Shown here: positions 25,362-34,798 of the stretch, in pieces | Layout: every line of letters begins with the position of its first letter | Position numbering within the stretch: the stretch's first letter is position 1 | Assembly: GCF_013141695.1 (NCBI RefSeq) | Contig: NZ_WHNY01000075.1 | Coordinates: 806,001 to 870,000, forward strand | Direction of reading: 5' to 3' | Source: Paenibacillus plantarum | GTDB taxonomy: Bacteria; Bacillota; Bacilli; Paenibacillales; NBRC-103111 | DNA: 64,000 nucleotides | Translations under genes and position numbers: made by a program | Notes under the pieces: model-generated | The model's input: the letters and a program-made list of their open reading frames with translations, nothing else | Database searches by the model: none | What the model was told of the DNA's origin: nothing

Positions 25362-26417
25362 ATGGCAGGAAATACTTTCGGTGAAATTTTCAAAATTACA
25401 ACTTTCGGGGAATCACATGGAGCCGCGGTAGGCGTCATTGTGGATGGTGTAACACCAGGCATTGAGATCGATGAAGCCTATATTCAGAAACAGATGGATC
25501 GAAGAAAGCCTGGCCAATCCTCGGTGACCTCCCCACGCAAAGAATATGATATTATTCATATTTTATCGGGTGTTTTCGAAGGGAAAACGACAGGTACGCC
25601 GCTGTTTGTCAATCTCTATAATCAAGATATGAAGCCAGAAGCTTACAATGATATTCAGAACTCGTTTCGACCAGGCCATGCGGATTTCACGTATCTGCAG
25701 AAATACGGAATCCGCGATCATCGCGGAAGTGGACGAGCTTCGGGTAGAGAAACTGCGGGCAGGGTAGCAGGTGGGGCAATCGCTCGAAAACTGCTTGAAC
25801 ACCGAGGTGTACAAGTGGTAGCCTATACCCAAGAAATCGGAGGAATTCCTTGTCAGACCTTCGATGAAGATGCGATTGAACGCAATGCAGTACGTGCATG
25901 TGATCCGATTGCCGGAGCCAAAATGATTGAAAAAATTGAGCAATTAGCTGCGATTGGTGATAGCTGTGGAGGTATCGTAGAATGCCGGATTCGTGGGGTT
26001 ATGCCTGGTCTTGGAGAGCCGGTATTTGATAAATTGGATGCTGAATTAGCGAAAGCAATGCTGTCTATTGGCGCTGTGAAGGGGATTGAATTTGGTGCGG
26101 GTTTCTCAGCTGCAACAATGTTAGGTAGTGAGCACAATGATGAAATGGATAGTGACGGATTTCTCAGTAACCATTCTGGAGGAATTCTAGGCGGGATTAG
26201 TACGGGACAAGAAATTATTTTCCGAATTAGTGTGAAGCCGACTTCTTCGATTTCTGTTGCCCAAAAGACGTTAAACGTGAATGGTGAGGAACAAGAAATT
26301 CGAACGATAGGTCGCCATGATCCATGTATTTGTCCGCGAATCGTACCCGTGGTTGAAGCGATGGCGTGCTTAGTATTGGAAGATTTGTATAAACGACAAG
26401 CAGCTAATCTCGGATAG
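25362..26417 (+). CDS. aroC: Chorismate synthase
   Basis: 351 aa. Starts MAGNTFGEIFKITTFGESHG, and contains RPGHADFTY, GSGRASGRETAGRVAGGA and GRHDPCICPR, all hallmark segments of the FMN-dependent enzyme that converts EPSP to chorismate. AGGAGG precedes the ATG. Co-transcribed with aroA and closed by a terminator. Confidence 0.95.
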   Translation: MAGNTFGEIFKITTFGESHGAAVGVIVDGVTPGIEIDEAYIQKQMDRRKPGQSSVTSPRKEYDIIHILSGVFEGKTTGTPLFVNLYNQDMKPEAYNDIQNSFRPGHADFTYLQKYGIRDHRGSGRASGRETAGRVAGGAIARKLLEHRGVQVVAYTQEIGGIPCQTFDEDAIERNAVRACDPIAGAKMIEKIEQLAAIGDSCGGIVECRIRGVMPGLGEPVFDKLDAELAKAMLSIGAVKGIEFGAGFSAATMLGSEHNDEMDSDGFLSNHSGGILGGISTGQEIIFRISVKPTSSISVAQKTLNVNGEEQEIRTIGRHDPCICPRIVPVVEAMACLVLEDLYKRQAANLG

Positions 26418-26436
26418 ATAGAACGATAGTTAAATG

Positions 26437-26479
26437 ACCAGTGCAGTCTGAAACTCAGGCTGAGGCACTGGTTTTTTTT
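26437..26479 (+). terminator. Rho-independent terminator of aroA-aroC
   Basis: ACCAGTGC and GCACTGGT form the outer stem with an inner CTGA/TCAG-like pairing; eight T residues follow. Confidence 0.85.
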
Positions 26480-26556
26480 CTTTTTCGGAGTAATCGAAAC
26501 CGAATTGGAGGATATTAAAAGGAGAGGAAATTTCAAGTAAAGAGGCGAGAAGACAG

Positions 26557-27900
26557 ATGAACAGAACGACATCAATAGAAAAACTAGCCTATATCGATGA
26601 AGTTTTTGAGCATACATCTGATTTTGTAAGCAGGGATGCTTATATTTATGAGGCGCATGTCCACATATGCTATTTAGAAACATTAGTTCATTATGAAGAA
26701 ACGTTTGACAACCTCGTTAATAGGCTGTCACTGCTTCATGGCAAGGACAATCCGATTGAACAAATCGGCTTATCCCCATCGGTAAGGCTGAATGTCCCCT
26801 TGACTGAGATCGTGAATGCCATATTGCAAGGTAAGTTGGTTATTTTCCCACAAGAAGGCTACGATAACATGTTGATTGAGCCTTCTTCCGTCAACATGAA
26901 TCGAGGTATTACGACTGCAGAAACGGAGAATCCGATTCAGACTTCGCTAGATGCCTTTACGGAAGACATTTTTGCCAACATAAGTCTTATTCGCAATAAA
27001 ATGAAAATCAAAAATTTACATATTCAGAACTTTACCCTTGGATCTACACTTCCACGTGATGTGGCTGTTCTTTATGTGGATGGACAAGTTGATCCAAAGG
27101 TCGTTGAACTCATCCATACCTGCTTGAATGATAATGCCATGATGGATGTTTCGAATGTTCAAGGATTGCTGAAAGCGCTCAAACAGCCCTACTACAGTCT
27201 TGTTCCAACCTATGTCACATCCGAGCTTCCTTCGACAACCAAACACAATCTGATGGACGGTCGAGTGATCCTTTTCTTAGATCATTTTCCGTTCTCGATT
27301 TCGTTTCCTTCTATTATATCGGACTTTTGGGAGGTACAAACAGATAAAGATCAACTACCACTGTTTATGTATTTATACCGAATTATTCGTATCGCGAGTT
27401 TAATCATCGCGCTTACCATGCCAGGGTTATATGTGGTTCTTAATTCTGTGAACCCTGAATTGTTGCGGATTCAATTGGCTGTATCGATTACGAACTCAAG
27501 AGAAGGAGTTCCCTATCCCGTGTTAGTTGAATTGCTTCTCATGCTGTTTATTATTGAAATGGTCATCGAAGCGAGCATTCGTCTTCCCAAAAGTATTGGT
27601 CCAACCATTACGATGGTTGGCGGTATTATTCTAGGACAAGCGGTCGTTCAAGCTAGGTTAGTCAGTTACTTTCTTATCATTGTTGTAGCTGGATCGACAA
27701 TTGCACATTTTACGATGGGCACCTATATGAACACAGTCTCGATCCGATTGTACAAGTATGTAGTCATTTTATTTAGCGCTATGTATGGCATACTCGGCCT
27801 AATGGTATCGATCGTCTTGTTTTGTTTTTACCTTGGAACAATTACAACGTTTGACGTGCCCTATTTAAGCCTCTCTACCAAAAGAGTGAAAAACAAATGA
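26557..27900 (+). CDS. Spore germination protein, GerAA family
   Basis: 447 aa. N-terminal soluble region with DAFTEDIFANISLIRNKMK (about 132-150), the diagnostic GerA segment, then several TM helices from about residue 265 with SREGVPYPVLVELLLM and RLPKSIGPTITMVGGIILGQA. It is part of a germinant-receptor complex in the spore inner membrane. The next gene overlaps by 4 nt. Expected to be sigma-G dependent, but I could not identify a convincing promoter. Confidence 0.93.
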   Translation: MNRTTSIEKLAYIDEVFEHTSDFVSRDAYIYEAHVHICYLETLVHYEETFDNLVNRLSLLHGKDNPIEQIGLSPSVRLNVPLTEIVNAILQGKLVIFPQEGYDNMLIEPSSVNMNRGITTAETENPIQTSLDAFTEDIFANISLIRNKMKIKNLHIQNFTLGSTLPRDVAVLYVDGQVDPKVVELIHTCLNDNAMMDVSNVQGLLKALKQPYYSLVPTYVTSELPSTTKHNLMDGRVILFLDHFPFSISFPSIISDFWEVQTDKDQLPLFMYLYRIIRIASLIIALTMPGLYVVLNSVNPELLRIQLAVSITNSREGVPYPVLVELLLMLFIIEMVIEASIRLPKSIGPTITMVGGIILGQAVVQARLVSYFLIIVVAGSTIAHFTMGTYMNTVSIRLYKYVVILFSAMYGILGLMVSIVLFCFYLGTITTFDVPYLSLSTKRVKNK

Positions 27901-28958
27901 GCAATAAAGCCCTATTAACGATGTTTGTCATCGTTCACCTCTCGTTGTATTTTTATATCTATCCCGTCAAAATGATTGAGTCTACATCCAAAGGGCATTG
28001 GGAGCCTATTGTTATTGGTTTTCTTCTAGAATTGTGCTGCGTATGGGTTTATGTGAAGGGACTTGCTGCTTTTCCAGGTAAGGACCTCGTTGATATCTGC
28101 AAAGAAGTATCAGGGACATGGGTGGCACGTCTTTTGCTTATTCCGCTGATCGTCTATTTATTTCTGGATTCCAACTTTACGCACAGCTATGAAATGGAAT
28201 CGATCAGCATCCTATTACTGCCTAATACTCCTACGTATTTCATTTTATTGTTGTATATTATTCCCCTTTACGTCGCTTGGAAAGGCTATGACGCGATCTC
28301 AAGAGGGGGGATGGTCGTATTCATCTGTGTGTTTCCCTTGGTGCTATTCTCTTTGATTAGCGCAATGAGTAATTTCGATTTCAATAACATCTATCCAATC
28401 ATCGATACACGGCTCAGTTTCTTCAAGAAACCGACGTTTTATTCTGCCTTTTTCGTGCATGCGGGCTTCTTGTTCTTAGGATTGGTTAAGATGAAGCGTC
28501 GATTGCCATTTCGCCAAATCACTTCGATGTTGGGGATACTTCTTATTTTTGCAATGTCCTCTGTGTATGTGCCCATGCTCATTTTCGGTCAGGAATCGAT
28601 TATTTATTTTCGCTATCCGAATGTATTGACTTCTGACACGATTGATAGTGAGTGGATTGTATTTGATTGGCTCCCAACTTTTTTCGTTATTGCCATGATC
28701 GCTATCTCGATGGTAGCAGCAGCAGTGAGTTTCTGGATGATGTCAACGCTGATCGAAAAACTATTTTTGAAAAAGAAGAGAGGAATAGCAGTCCTCATCG
28801 TTGGCATTTTATCCTATATCTTCAGTTGTTATTTGGATAATATCGACAAACTAGGGAAATATATTACGTTAAATACTATCCTATGCTTCTACTGCATCCT
28901 TGGTATCCCACTTGCCATTATTCTCATGGGTTTAAGGGTTAGGAGGAAGCCGGCTTGA
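27897..28958 (+). CDS. Spore germination permease, GerAB family
   Basis: 353 aa, about ten TM helices, amino-acid-permease-like fold of the germinant-binding B subunit. Overlaps gerA by 4 nt and gerC by 4 nt, so all three are translationally coupled. The ligand cannot be predicted. Confidence 0.9.
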   Translation: MSNKALLTMFVIVHLSLYFYIYPVKMIESTSKGHWEPIVIGFLLELCCVWVYVKGLAAFPGKDLVDICKEVSGTWVARLLLIPLIVYLFLDSNFTHSYEMESISILLLPNTPTYFILLLYIIPLYVAWKGYDAISRGGMVVFICVFPLVLFSLISAMSNFDFNNIYPIIDTRLSFFKKPTFYSAFFVHAGFLFLGLVKMKRRLPFRQITSMLGILLIFAMSSVYVPMLIFGQESIIYFRYPNVLTSDTIDSEWIVFDWLPTFFVIAMIAISMVAAAVSFWMMSTLIEKLFLKKKRGIAVLIVGILSYIFSCYLDNIDKLGKYITLNTILCFYCILGIPLAIILMGLRVRRKPA

Positions 28959-30040
28959 TCCATCGATCATTTCTAACGGTTGTACTGGTTCTATGTACCC
29001 TGAGTACACTCCTTACAGGTTGTTGGGATACGAAAGACATTAACAAGCGACTCATGCCCGTTGTGATGGGAATATGTAAAGAGAAGAATCAGGATTACCG
29101 AATTATTTTACAAATTCCGAGTCCTCAAAAAAAAGGCTCTCAATATATGGAGAGCAGCTCCGCGACAATCAACAATGCGGTTGACAACATCCGAACAAAA
29201 TCGGAAAAAAGTATCGATCTTCTCCATATCCGACTGTTCCTTATCTGTGAAAAAACGGCAAAGGAAGGTATTGGCGATATTATCGATTATGCGATTCAGG
29301 CAAACGATATCTCCATTAAAGGGTTACTAGCCATAGTTAAAGGCGATTTCGATGATGTTATCCATCACGAAATCAATGCAAATCCAGAGCTTTCCTCTTA
29401 TGATTTTTTCAGTGAGCAGGCTGGTTGGACACCTGAAACGACCATCGTACGCTTATGGGAAGCCTACCGAAATATTAAATCCAACACACAAGACATGTCG
29501 ATTCCTATTCTTACAAAAGGAACAGATACCCTGTATCAATTTAAAGGATCAGCCATTATGGGTGGGGATAAAATGGTAGGGGAAATTTCTTCTGATGAAG
29601 TATTAATTTACAATGTATTTCAGGAAAGATATACGGGTGGAACCATTGAAGTTGCCGAAGATAGTAGTGTGAGGATTAAAAAAGCAACTATTAAACATGC
29701 CCTTAATTGGACTGAATCAGGGCCTCAGATAAAAAGTCGTATTCGCTTGAAAGTAGAGATTTTGGAAAATAAAAACGAAGAAACTGAGGGTCAAATTACG
29801 AAGAAACTCAAAGAGATCATCGAGAAAAGAGCTCAAAAACTAATAACAGATCTTAAAAGTGATAAGGCAGACGTTCTAGCTATAGGACAACTTTTCCGGA
29901 AAAGGATGAACGATGAACAAATAAGAGATTGGAAAAAGATTTGGTTTGAAGACTTGGACTATGAAATCTCCGCAGAAATCACCATACTCAACAGTATATA
30001 TGTAAAGTCTCCGAATAAAATCAAAAAACAAGATCAATAG
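28955..30040 (+). CDS. Spore germination lipoprotein, GerAC family
   Basis: 361 aa. Lipobox LLTGC (Cys23) followed by WDTKDINKRLMPVVMGI, the usual start of GerC proteins, and a C-terminal domain with WKKIWFEDLDYEISAEITI. The third subunit of the germinant receptor, lipidated on the outer face of the inner spore membrane. Confidence 0.93.
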   Translation: MIHRSFLTVVLVLCTLSTLLTGCWDTKDINKRLMPVVMGICKEKNQDYRIILQIPSPQKKGSQYMESSSATINNAVDNIRTKSEKSIDLLHIRLFLICEKTAKEGIGDIIDYAIQANDISIKGLLAIVKGDFDDVIHHEINANPELSSYDFFSEQAGWTPETTIVRLWEAYRNIKSNTQDMSIPILTKGTDTLYQFKGSAIMGGDKMVGEISSDEVLIYNVFQERYTGGTIEVAEDSSVRIKKATIKHALNWTESGPQIKSRIRLKVEILENKNEETEGQITKKLKEIIEKRAQKLITDLKSDKADVLAIGQLFRKRMNDEQIRDWKKIWFEDLDYEISAEITILNSIYVKSPNKIKKQDQ

Positions 30041-30064
30041 AGAGAATAACGTTTGTTCAATAAA

Positions 30065-30114
30065 ACAGCAGCAGTCCAGGACTTTATTTTCTCGTCCATG
30101 ACTGCTGCTTTTAA
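30065..30114. terminator. Bidirectional terminator
   Basis: AGCAGCAGTC and GACTGCTGCT with inner GGAC/GTCC pairs and TTTT; it separates the convergent ger and SLH genes. Confidence 0.75.
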
Positions 30115-30116
30115 AT

Positions 30117-31151
30117 TTACTTCTTTAAGCCCTCGACCGCTTTAACCGCTTGAGTAGCGATTTCTGTTGCATCTGTAAGGGTAATGCCATCTTGCGGATG
30201 AAAAGTACCGTCTGCATTAAGCTCGACAATATCTAAAGCAAGCGCGGTTTGGATGGCGCCAACATTGGATAAGTCTATCTTGTCATTATCTTTGATTTCG
30301 ACTGGATTTAATTTAATCATTGGCAATTTCTCACTGGTTTGAAATGTGTGAATGAGAAGATATGTGAACGATTCACGCGTCATTTTGGCATCCGGATCTA
30401 TCTTGATTTTGATATCAGTACCCAATTTACCAAGTGCATCTGTGATAAGTTGAACACCTTGTGCTGCTGAGATAGGGTCATTGCTTGTAACGGGCGCTTG
30501 ATGAGTTTTCAGGTAATCTAACGCATTATAAACTTCCTCAGCAGCCTCAGCACGAGTAATTTCAGCTTTTGGATTGAATGTTCCATCGGTATTCAATGTA
30601 ATAATCCCGTATTTAAGTCCACGTTGGATCGATCCCGAATAATCAACGGTTAGTTGATCTCCATCTTTGATATCGACAACAAGCGGGTTAATCAAAGGGA
30701 GGTTCTTACTCACTTCGATTGCTCGAACAAGCTGATGTGTGAACTCTTCGCGTGTTAATTTTTTATCAGGGTTTAGATCTTTGGGAAGATCAACATTGTT
30801 GACTGCCGCAACGATAAGGGCCTGTGCATACCATGCGTCATTTGAAGCATTCGTAATATAATCGCTAGCTTTCGGTTCTTTCACGAATCTGACCAAATCT
30901 AAATTAAGTCCAAGTGCGTTCACCAGTAGTTGTACAGATTGGGCTGCTGTAATTTTCTCTTGTGGTGAAAAAAGCGTAGAAGTTATTCCACCGACAATAC
31001 CGCTTTCTTGTAGGGCTATAATTTTATCTTTTGATGCAATGTTGTTTAGGTCAGTAAAGGAGCTAGTAGCTGCAAAGCTTTGTCCAACTAAAGATAGGGA
31101 TAGCAACGCAGTTGCTGCTGTTAGCGTGAAGGTCTTGATTGTTTTTTTCAT
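30117..31151 (-). CDS. Exported S-layer-homology domain protein
   Basis: 344 aa. Signal peptide to about Ala28 (VGQSFAAT). Tandem SLH-like units: SFTDLNNIASKDKIIALQESGIVGG with FSPQEKITAAQ, a second with FNPKAEITRAEAAEEVYN, and a third ending FHPQDGITLTDATEIATQAV. These modules anchor proteins to pyruvylated secondary wall polymer. The second ATG is taken because GAGGTG is 8 nt before it. Confidence 0.82.
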   Translation of the reverse strand: MKKTIKTFTLTAATALLSLSLVGQSFAATSSFTDLNNIASKDKIIALQESGIVGGITSTLFSPQEKITAAQSVQLLVNALGLNLDLVRFVKEPKASDYITNASNDAWYAQALIVAAVNNVDLPKDLNPDKKLTREEFTHQLVRAIEVSKNLPLINPLVVDIKDGDQLTVDYSGSIQRGLKYGIITLNTDGTFNPKAEITRAEAAEEVYNALDYLKTHQAPVTSNDPISAAQGVQLITDALGKLGTDIKIKIDPDAKMTRESFTYLLIHTFQTSEKLPMIKLNPVEIKDNDKIDLSNVGAIQTALALDIVELNADGTFHPQDGITLTDATEIATQAVKAVEGLKK

Positions 31152-31274
31152 ATTCATTCACCTCATATGGTTTTTTGTGTTTCAGAAACTTAAACGGCAC
31201 TGTTGATAAAAAGGTTGCAGCTACACTTAAATAAGTTACTATCATTTCTAAGGCAGTCTCATTGTAAAATAAGC

Positions 31275-31305
31275 GAATTGAAAAAGGCCGCAAATTTGCG
31301 GCCTT
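31275..31305 (-). terminator. Terminator of the MocR gene
   Basis: A 22-bp perfect palindrome built on GGCCGCAAATTTGCGGCC, followed on the minus strand by TTTTT. Confidence 0.8.
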
Positions 31306-31314
31306 GTAAGGTCA

Positions 31315-32751
31315 TTAATTACTGCACATCTCTAAAGCAGCATGAAGTTGTTGAATACCTGGAATGATTTCATTGAAATGGGGCCTTGCAAAGCTTAGAC
31401 GAATCCATCCTTTATTGGATCCATAAACAGTTCCCGGTACAAAAATAACGCCTCTTTTGGTGGACTCTTCAAGCCATTTAAATTCATCAACTTCGCGGTT
31501 GATTCTACACCAAAGTGTAAGCCCACCCTGAGGTATGGCATATGAAATCGTATCTCCCATAATTTCTGTTAGTCCTCGCATGAGTTCATTTCTCTTATTT
31601 GCTAATTCTGTTCGCAAGAATTGAATATGATTATCGAGATGACCTTCCTTGATAAAATGGTTAGCAACCCACTGCGGAATGCTGCTCAAGCCGAAATCCA
31701 TCTGTTGTCTAGCATCGGACAACCGACTAATAACGGATTGTGGAGCGATTAACCAACCAATTCGTATGCCAGAAGAAGCCGTTTTGGATAGGGAACCAAT
31801 ATATAAGACATTGTTATTCTTATCTAATGATTTCAAGGTAGGAGGTGGATGACCATCGAAGGCGGTTAATGTGAAAGTGTCATCCTCAACGATCGGTATG
31901 CCTAGCTCCGATGCAATTTCAAGCAGCCTAATTTTTCGTTCAGTTGGCATTACACTACCCGTTGGATTTTGATAGTTAGGGTTTACAAATAACATGCGAA
32001 TTTTGTATTTGCGATATAGTGTCATAACTTCTTCTGGATTTATGCCGTGCTCATAGGAGGGGATACGGAATAAGCGAAGGCCAGCCGATTGAAACATGGG
32101 CAACGAATAACAGTAGGAAGGGTCTTCAATCGCAACCGCGTCTCCAGGATTCAATAAACACTGTAGAATTAAATATAAGGACTGTTGGGAACCAGCTGAA
32201 ATTAATATAGATGAGTAAGTTGTATGAATGTGAAGATGCTTAGCAAGAAAGGAAACAAGCGTTTCTCTCAGTTGTGCGCACCCTTGCGGGTTATCGTAAC
32301 CAAGTTGTTCATGAAAGGGCCGCTTTTGTAAAAGTTCACGGACGATATCTTGCGGATATAGATCTGGTGACAACTGGCCGCTTGCGAAGTCGATAAGCCC
32401 TTTTTTGTGAAGTAATTCTTCGCGAATCCGGCGTACGAATGGTTGATTGGGGAGGAAATTTCCTCCTTCTACATACTCTTTCCAGTTGGGAGTTTGGTTA
32501 GTCATGTTCTCCTCATTCAGATTGGAAACAATGGTACCATTGCCTTTACTACTTACCAGTATGCCAGTAGCACGAAGTTCTTCGTACGCAGCTACCACGG
32601 TACTTCGGTTAACGCGTAGTACGGCGGCCAATTTTCGTTCGGATGGAAGCGTACTGCCAGGAGGGAACTCTCCAAATGCTATGCGGTGTTCCATGTAATC
32701 TGCAATTTGTTGATAAATAGGCGTTTTGCTTGATCGATCAGGCTTCCACAT
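31315..32751 (-). CDS. MocR/PdxR-type GntR regulator with aminotransferase domain
   Basis: 478 aa. N-terminal GntR winged helix (PIYQQIADYMEHRIAFGEFP then LPSERKLAAVLRVNRSTVV) fused to a fold-type I PLP aminotransferase domain. The latter has NPNYQNPTGSVMP and the PLP-lysine motif SLSKTASSGIRIGW. Such proteins sense PLP or amino compounds and regulate a usually adjacent gene; no obvious target is adjacent here. ATG 32751 is chosen over a TTG at 32763. A substantial spacer follows upstream. Confidence 0.9.
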   Translation of the reverse strand: MWKPDRSSKTPIYQQIADYMEHRIAFGEFPPGSTLPSERKLAAVLRVNRSTVVAAYEELRATGILVSSKGNGTIVSNLNEENMTNQTPNWKEYVEGGNFLPNQPFVRRIREELLHKKGLIDFASGQLSPDLYPQDIVRELLQKRPFHEQLGYDNPQGCAQLRETLVSFLAKHLHIHTTYSSILISAGSQQSLYLILQCLLNPGDAVAIEDPSYCYSLPMFQSAGLRLFRIPSYEHGINPEEVMTLYRKYKIRMLFVNPNYQNPTGSVMPTERKIRLLEIASELGIPIVEDDTFTLTAFDGHPPPTLKSLDKNNNVLYIGSLSKTASSGIRIGWLIAPQSVISRLSDARQQMDFGLSSIPQWVANHFIKEGHLDNHIQFLRTELANKRNELMRGLTEIMGDTISYAIPQGGLTLWCRINREVDEFKWLEESTKRGVIFVPGTVYGSNKGWIRLSFARPHFNEIIPGIQQLHAALEMCSN

Positions 32752-33157
32752 AAAATATACCAACTTTTATCAAATTTTTGTCATACTATTTGAAGTTACG
32801 TTAAATGAGCAACATGAAAATACAAAAAATAAGAAAAATTTAGGTTTCTGAGGTCAACTTGGATGGTTTGTTTTCTTGTTGAGTGGATGGTTACATCGTG
32901 AGTAAAAGTAGTTATGATGAGGATTGTGTGTCTTTGTCGTTTTAAAACTCGTATGAACTTATTATCATTAGTTTATCACGATTGAGGCACTGTCGCTCGC
33001 TTAAGCTGCGAGAAATTTTCAGTTATTTTGGAAGGGATTCATGCTAGTGATCAAACGGTTGGTATGGCTGAGCAAATTAGTGAAGCGTTTAAATAGCCAG
33101 TAAGCCACTCGGAGCGTTGGATATTGAATACATATTGAACGGATGAGGGTAAGTAAA
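32752..33157. other. Intergenic spacer, no gene recognised
   Basis: About 400 bp without a supported gene. A 24-codon plus-strand stretch ending at the TAG 33093-33095 (ILEGIHASDQTVGMAEQISEAF) looks protein-like but has no start, RBS or identifiable family. Confidence 0.4.
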
Positions 33158-33559
33158 ATGAGTAGTTTAAGGGTATTAAAAGATCGTTATGATGAGGAAA
33201 TTGTTGAGCTCATATTATCTTTTCATCATCATGAGTTCATTGCCTTGAAAGAGAATAAATGGGGAAACACCGTAGAGCAGGCGAATGCGCATGATATCTT
33301 TCCTATTAAAAAGTTTTATATATATATCGAAAATCGGGGGAAGGAACTCTCTTTTGGACAAGAATTGTTGGACGTAATTCTTGAGTATGCAAGGCAGCAA
33401 GGAGCAACAACCATTTTCTTGGACACGCCTGCAATTGCAAAGAGGTCACAACACTTTTTCGAGAAAAATGGGTTGGTCGCGATAACCAAACATGATTTGC
33501 CGATTCGTTATAATTACCCTGATCGAAATTCGTTATTTCATCGATTTGATTTCATTTAG
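33158..33559 (+). CDS. GNAT-like acetyltransferase, internally shortened
   Basis: 133 aa from ATG 33158 (GAGGG upstream). The C-terminal half is a recognisable GNAT end: KKFYIYIENRGKELSFGQELL (acetyl-CoA loop region), ATTIFLDTPAIAKRSQHFFEKNGL, and LPIRYNYPDRNSLF. The first half ends at NAHDIF and jumps straight to PIKKFY, so the central beta-strands of about 35 residues present in full-length relatives (about 170 aa) appear to be missing in frame. It may be non-functional. Confidence 0.6.
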   Translation: MSSLRVLKDRYDEEIVELILSFHHHEFIALKENKWGNTVEQANAHDIFPIKKFYIYIENRGKELSFGQELLDVILEYARQQGATTIFLDTPAIAKRSQHFFEKNGLVAITKHDLPIRYNYPDRNSLFHRFDFI

Positions 33560-33609
33560 GGCTGGAGAAGCTGCATGGATGAAGCATATAGATCAATTAG
33601 TTCGATTAG

Positions 33610-33636
33610 AATCCGCTAAATTGGCGGATTTTTTGT
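33610..33636 (+). terminator. Rho-independent terminator
   Basis: AATCCGC and GCGGATT around a 7-nt loop with six T residues. Confidence 0.75.
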
Positions 33637-33792
33637 TTTCAATCTAGTCATCCTATCTATAGGAACAATAGAAACAACAACATTGATCACTTCCTGTTAC
33701 AAGGGTAAGATAAGGATGTTCCTTGCATGCAGGAAGGCAGTCATAGCGAGTGCCGCGGCTCTACACAAATATGAATATAGAGGTGACTTACT

Positions 33793-34782
33793 ATGAATAC
33801 AATGGCTTCCCCCATACAGAACCATAGAAGAACTTTCGGTTCCGTTCAGTTCTTGCCAGTCAATTTATTCGCTTCTGTAATGGGTATTTCAGGATTGTCT
33901 TCAGCTTGGGGACAAGCGAGCAAGCTATTTGGCACTTCTCCAGCCATCGCGGATCTGATTGGAATTGTTGCGATCATCATGTTTATCGCGTTAAGTATAG
34001 GTTATATTTATAAGTGGATTCGCTACCCTCAGAATGTAGTTAGCGAATTTAGGCATCCTATTATAGGGAACTTTTTCGGTACAATCACGATTTCGATTCT
34101 ATTGCTTTCTACCGTAATAGGAACTTACAGTCAAGCATTAGGTCAAGCTGCCTGGATCATCGGTACAGCGACCACGTTACTGCTTAGTTTTGTTTTCGTT
34201 TCACGATTGTTTAATGGGAATCAAGAGCCTGGAAATGCTGTTCCACCATTGCTTATTCCTGGGGTCGCTACACTTGATGTGGCCGTCGCTGGCGGAACGA
34301 TGCCGTTTACATGGGCGCATGAAGTCAATCTGCTGTGCTTAGCGATTGGTGGAATTATTGCATTGGTTTTCTTCATCATGATCGTGTCCAGATTGGTTCA
34401 TAAGGAACCTTTGCCAGTTGGATTAATGCCTTCAATGATGATCATGACTGCGCCATTTGAGGTAGGCTTTCTTGGCTATACGAATGTTATGCAACGAATA
34501 GATGGTTTTTCAGCGATATTGTTTTACTTTGGCCTATTTTTATTTGTTGTCATGTTCTTTAAAGTGTTCAAAAAGTCAGTACCATTCGGTGCTTCTTGGT
34601 GGGCGGTAAGTTTCCCGATGGCTGCGCTTAGCAATGCTGCTTTGAAGTATGCGATGTTCGTACATTCTTGGCTACTCATTACCATTGCCGCGGTCATTCT
34701 GGCTTTGCTTAGTGTCGTTCTGATCATTCTGTTTATTCGAACGCTGAACATGCTGTTTAACGGCAAATTGTTGAAAGGATAG
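33793..34782 (+). CDS. SLAC1/TehA-family anion or C4-dicarboxylate transporter
   Basis: 329 aa with about ten TM helices. The LPVNLFASVMGISGLSSAWG start and later PGVATLDVAVAGG and PFEVGFLGYTN segments are typical of the TehA/SLAC1 family of channel-like anion transporters, some linked to tellurite resistance. GAGGTGA precedes the start. Followed after 16 bp by a LysR gene in the same direction, probably its regulator. Confidence 0.85.
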   Translation: MNTMASPIQNHRRTFGSVQFLPVNLFASVMGISGLSSAWGQASKLFGTSPAIADLIGIVAIIMFIALSIGYIYKWIRYPQNVVSEFRHPIIGNFFGTITISILLLSTVIGTYSQALGQAAWIIGTATTLLLSFVFVSRLFNGNQEPGNAVPPLLIPGVATLDVAVAGGTMPFTWAHEVNLLCLAIGGIIALVFFIMIVSRLVHKEPLPVGLMPSMMIMTAPFEVGFLGYTNVMQRIDGFSAILFYFGLFLFVVMFFKVFKKSVPFGASWWAVSFPMAALSNAALKYAMFVHSWLLITIAAVILALLSVVLIILFIRTLNMLFNGKLLKG

Positions 34783-34798
34783 TGAGGTGAAATAGATC

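Noticed and set aside
25853-26683. Long minus-strand open frame across aroC and the start of the first ger gene
   Set aside because: It is the antisense shadow of aroC and gerA; composition and lack of an RBS argue against it.
33025-33095. 24-codon protein-like stretch (ILEGIHASDQTVGMAEQ...) before the GNAT gene, possibly a chemotaxis-receptor remnant
   Set aside because: No start, no RBS and too short to assign; family resemblance is only an impression.
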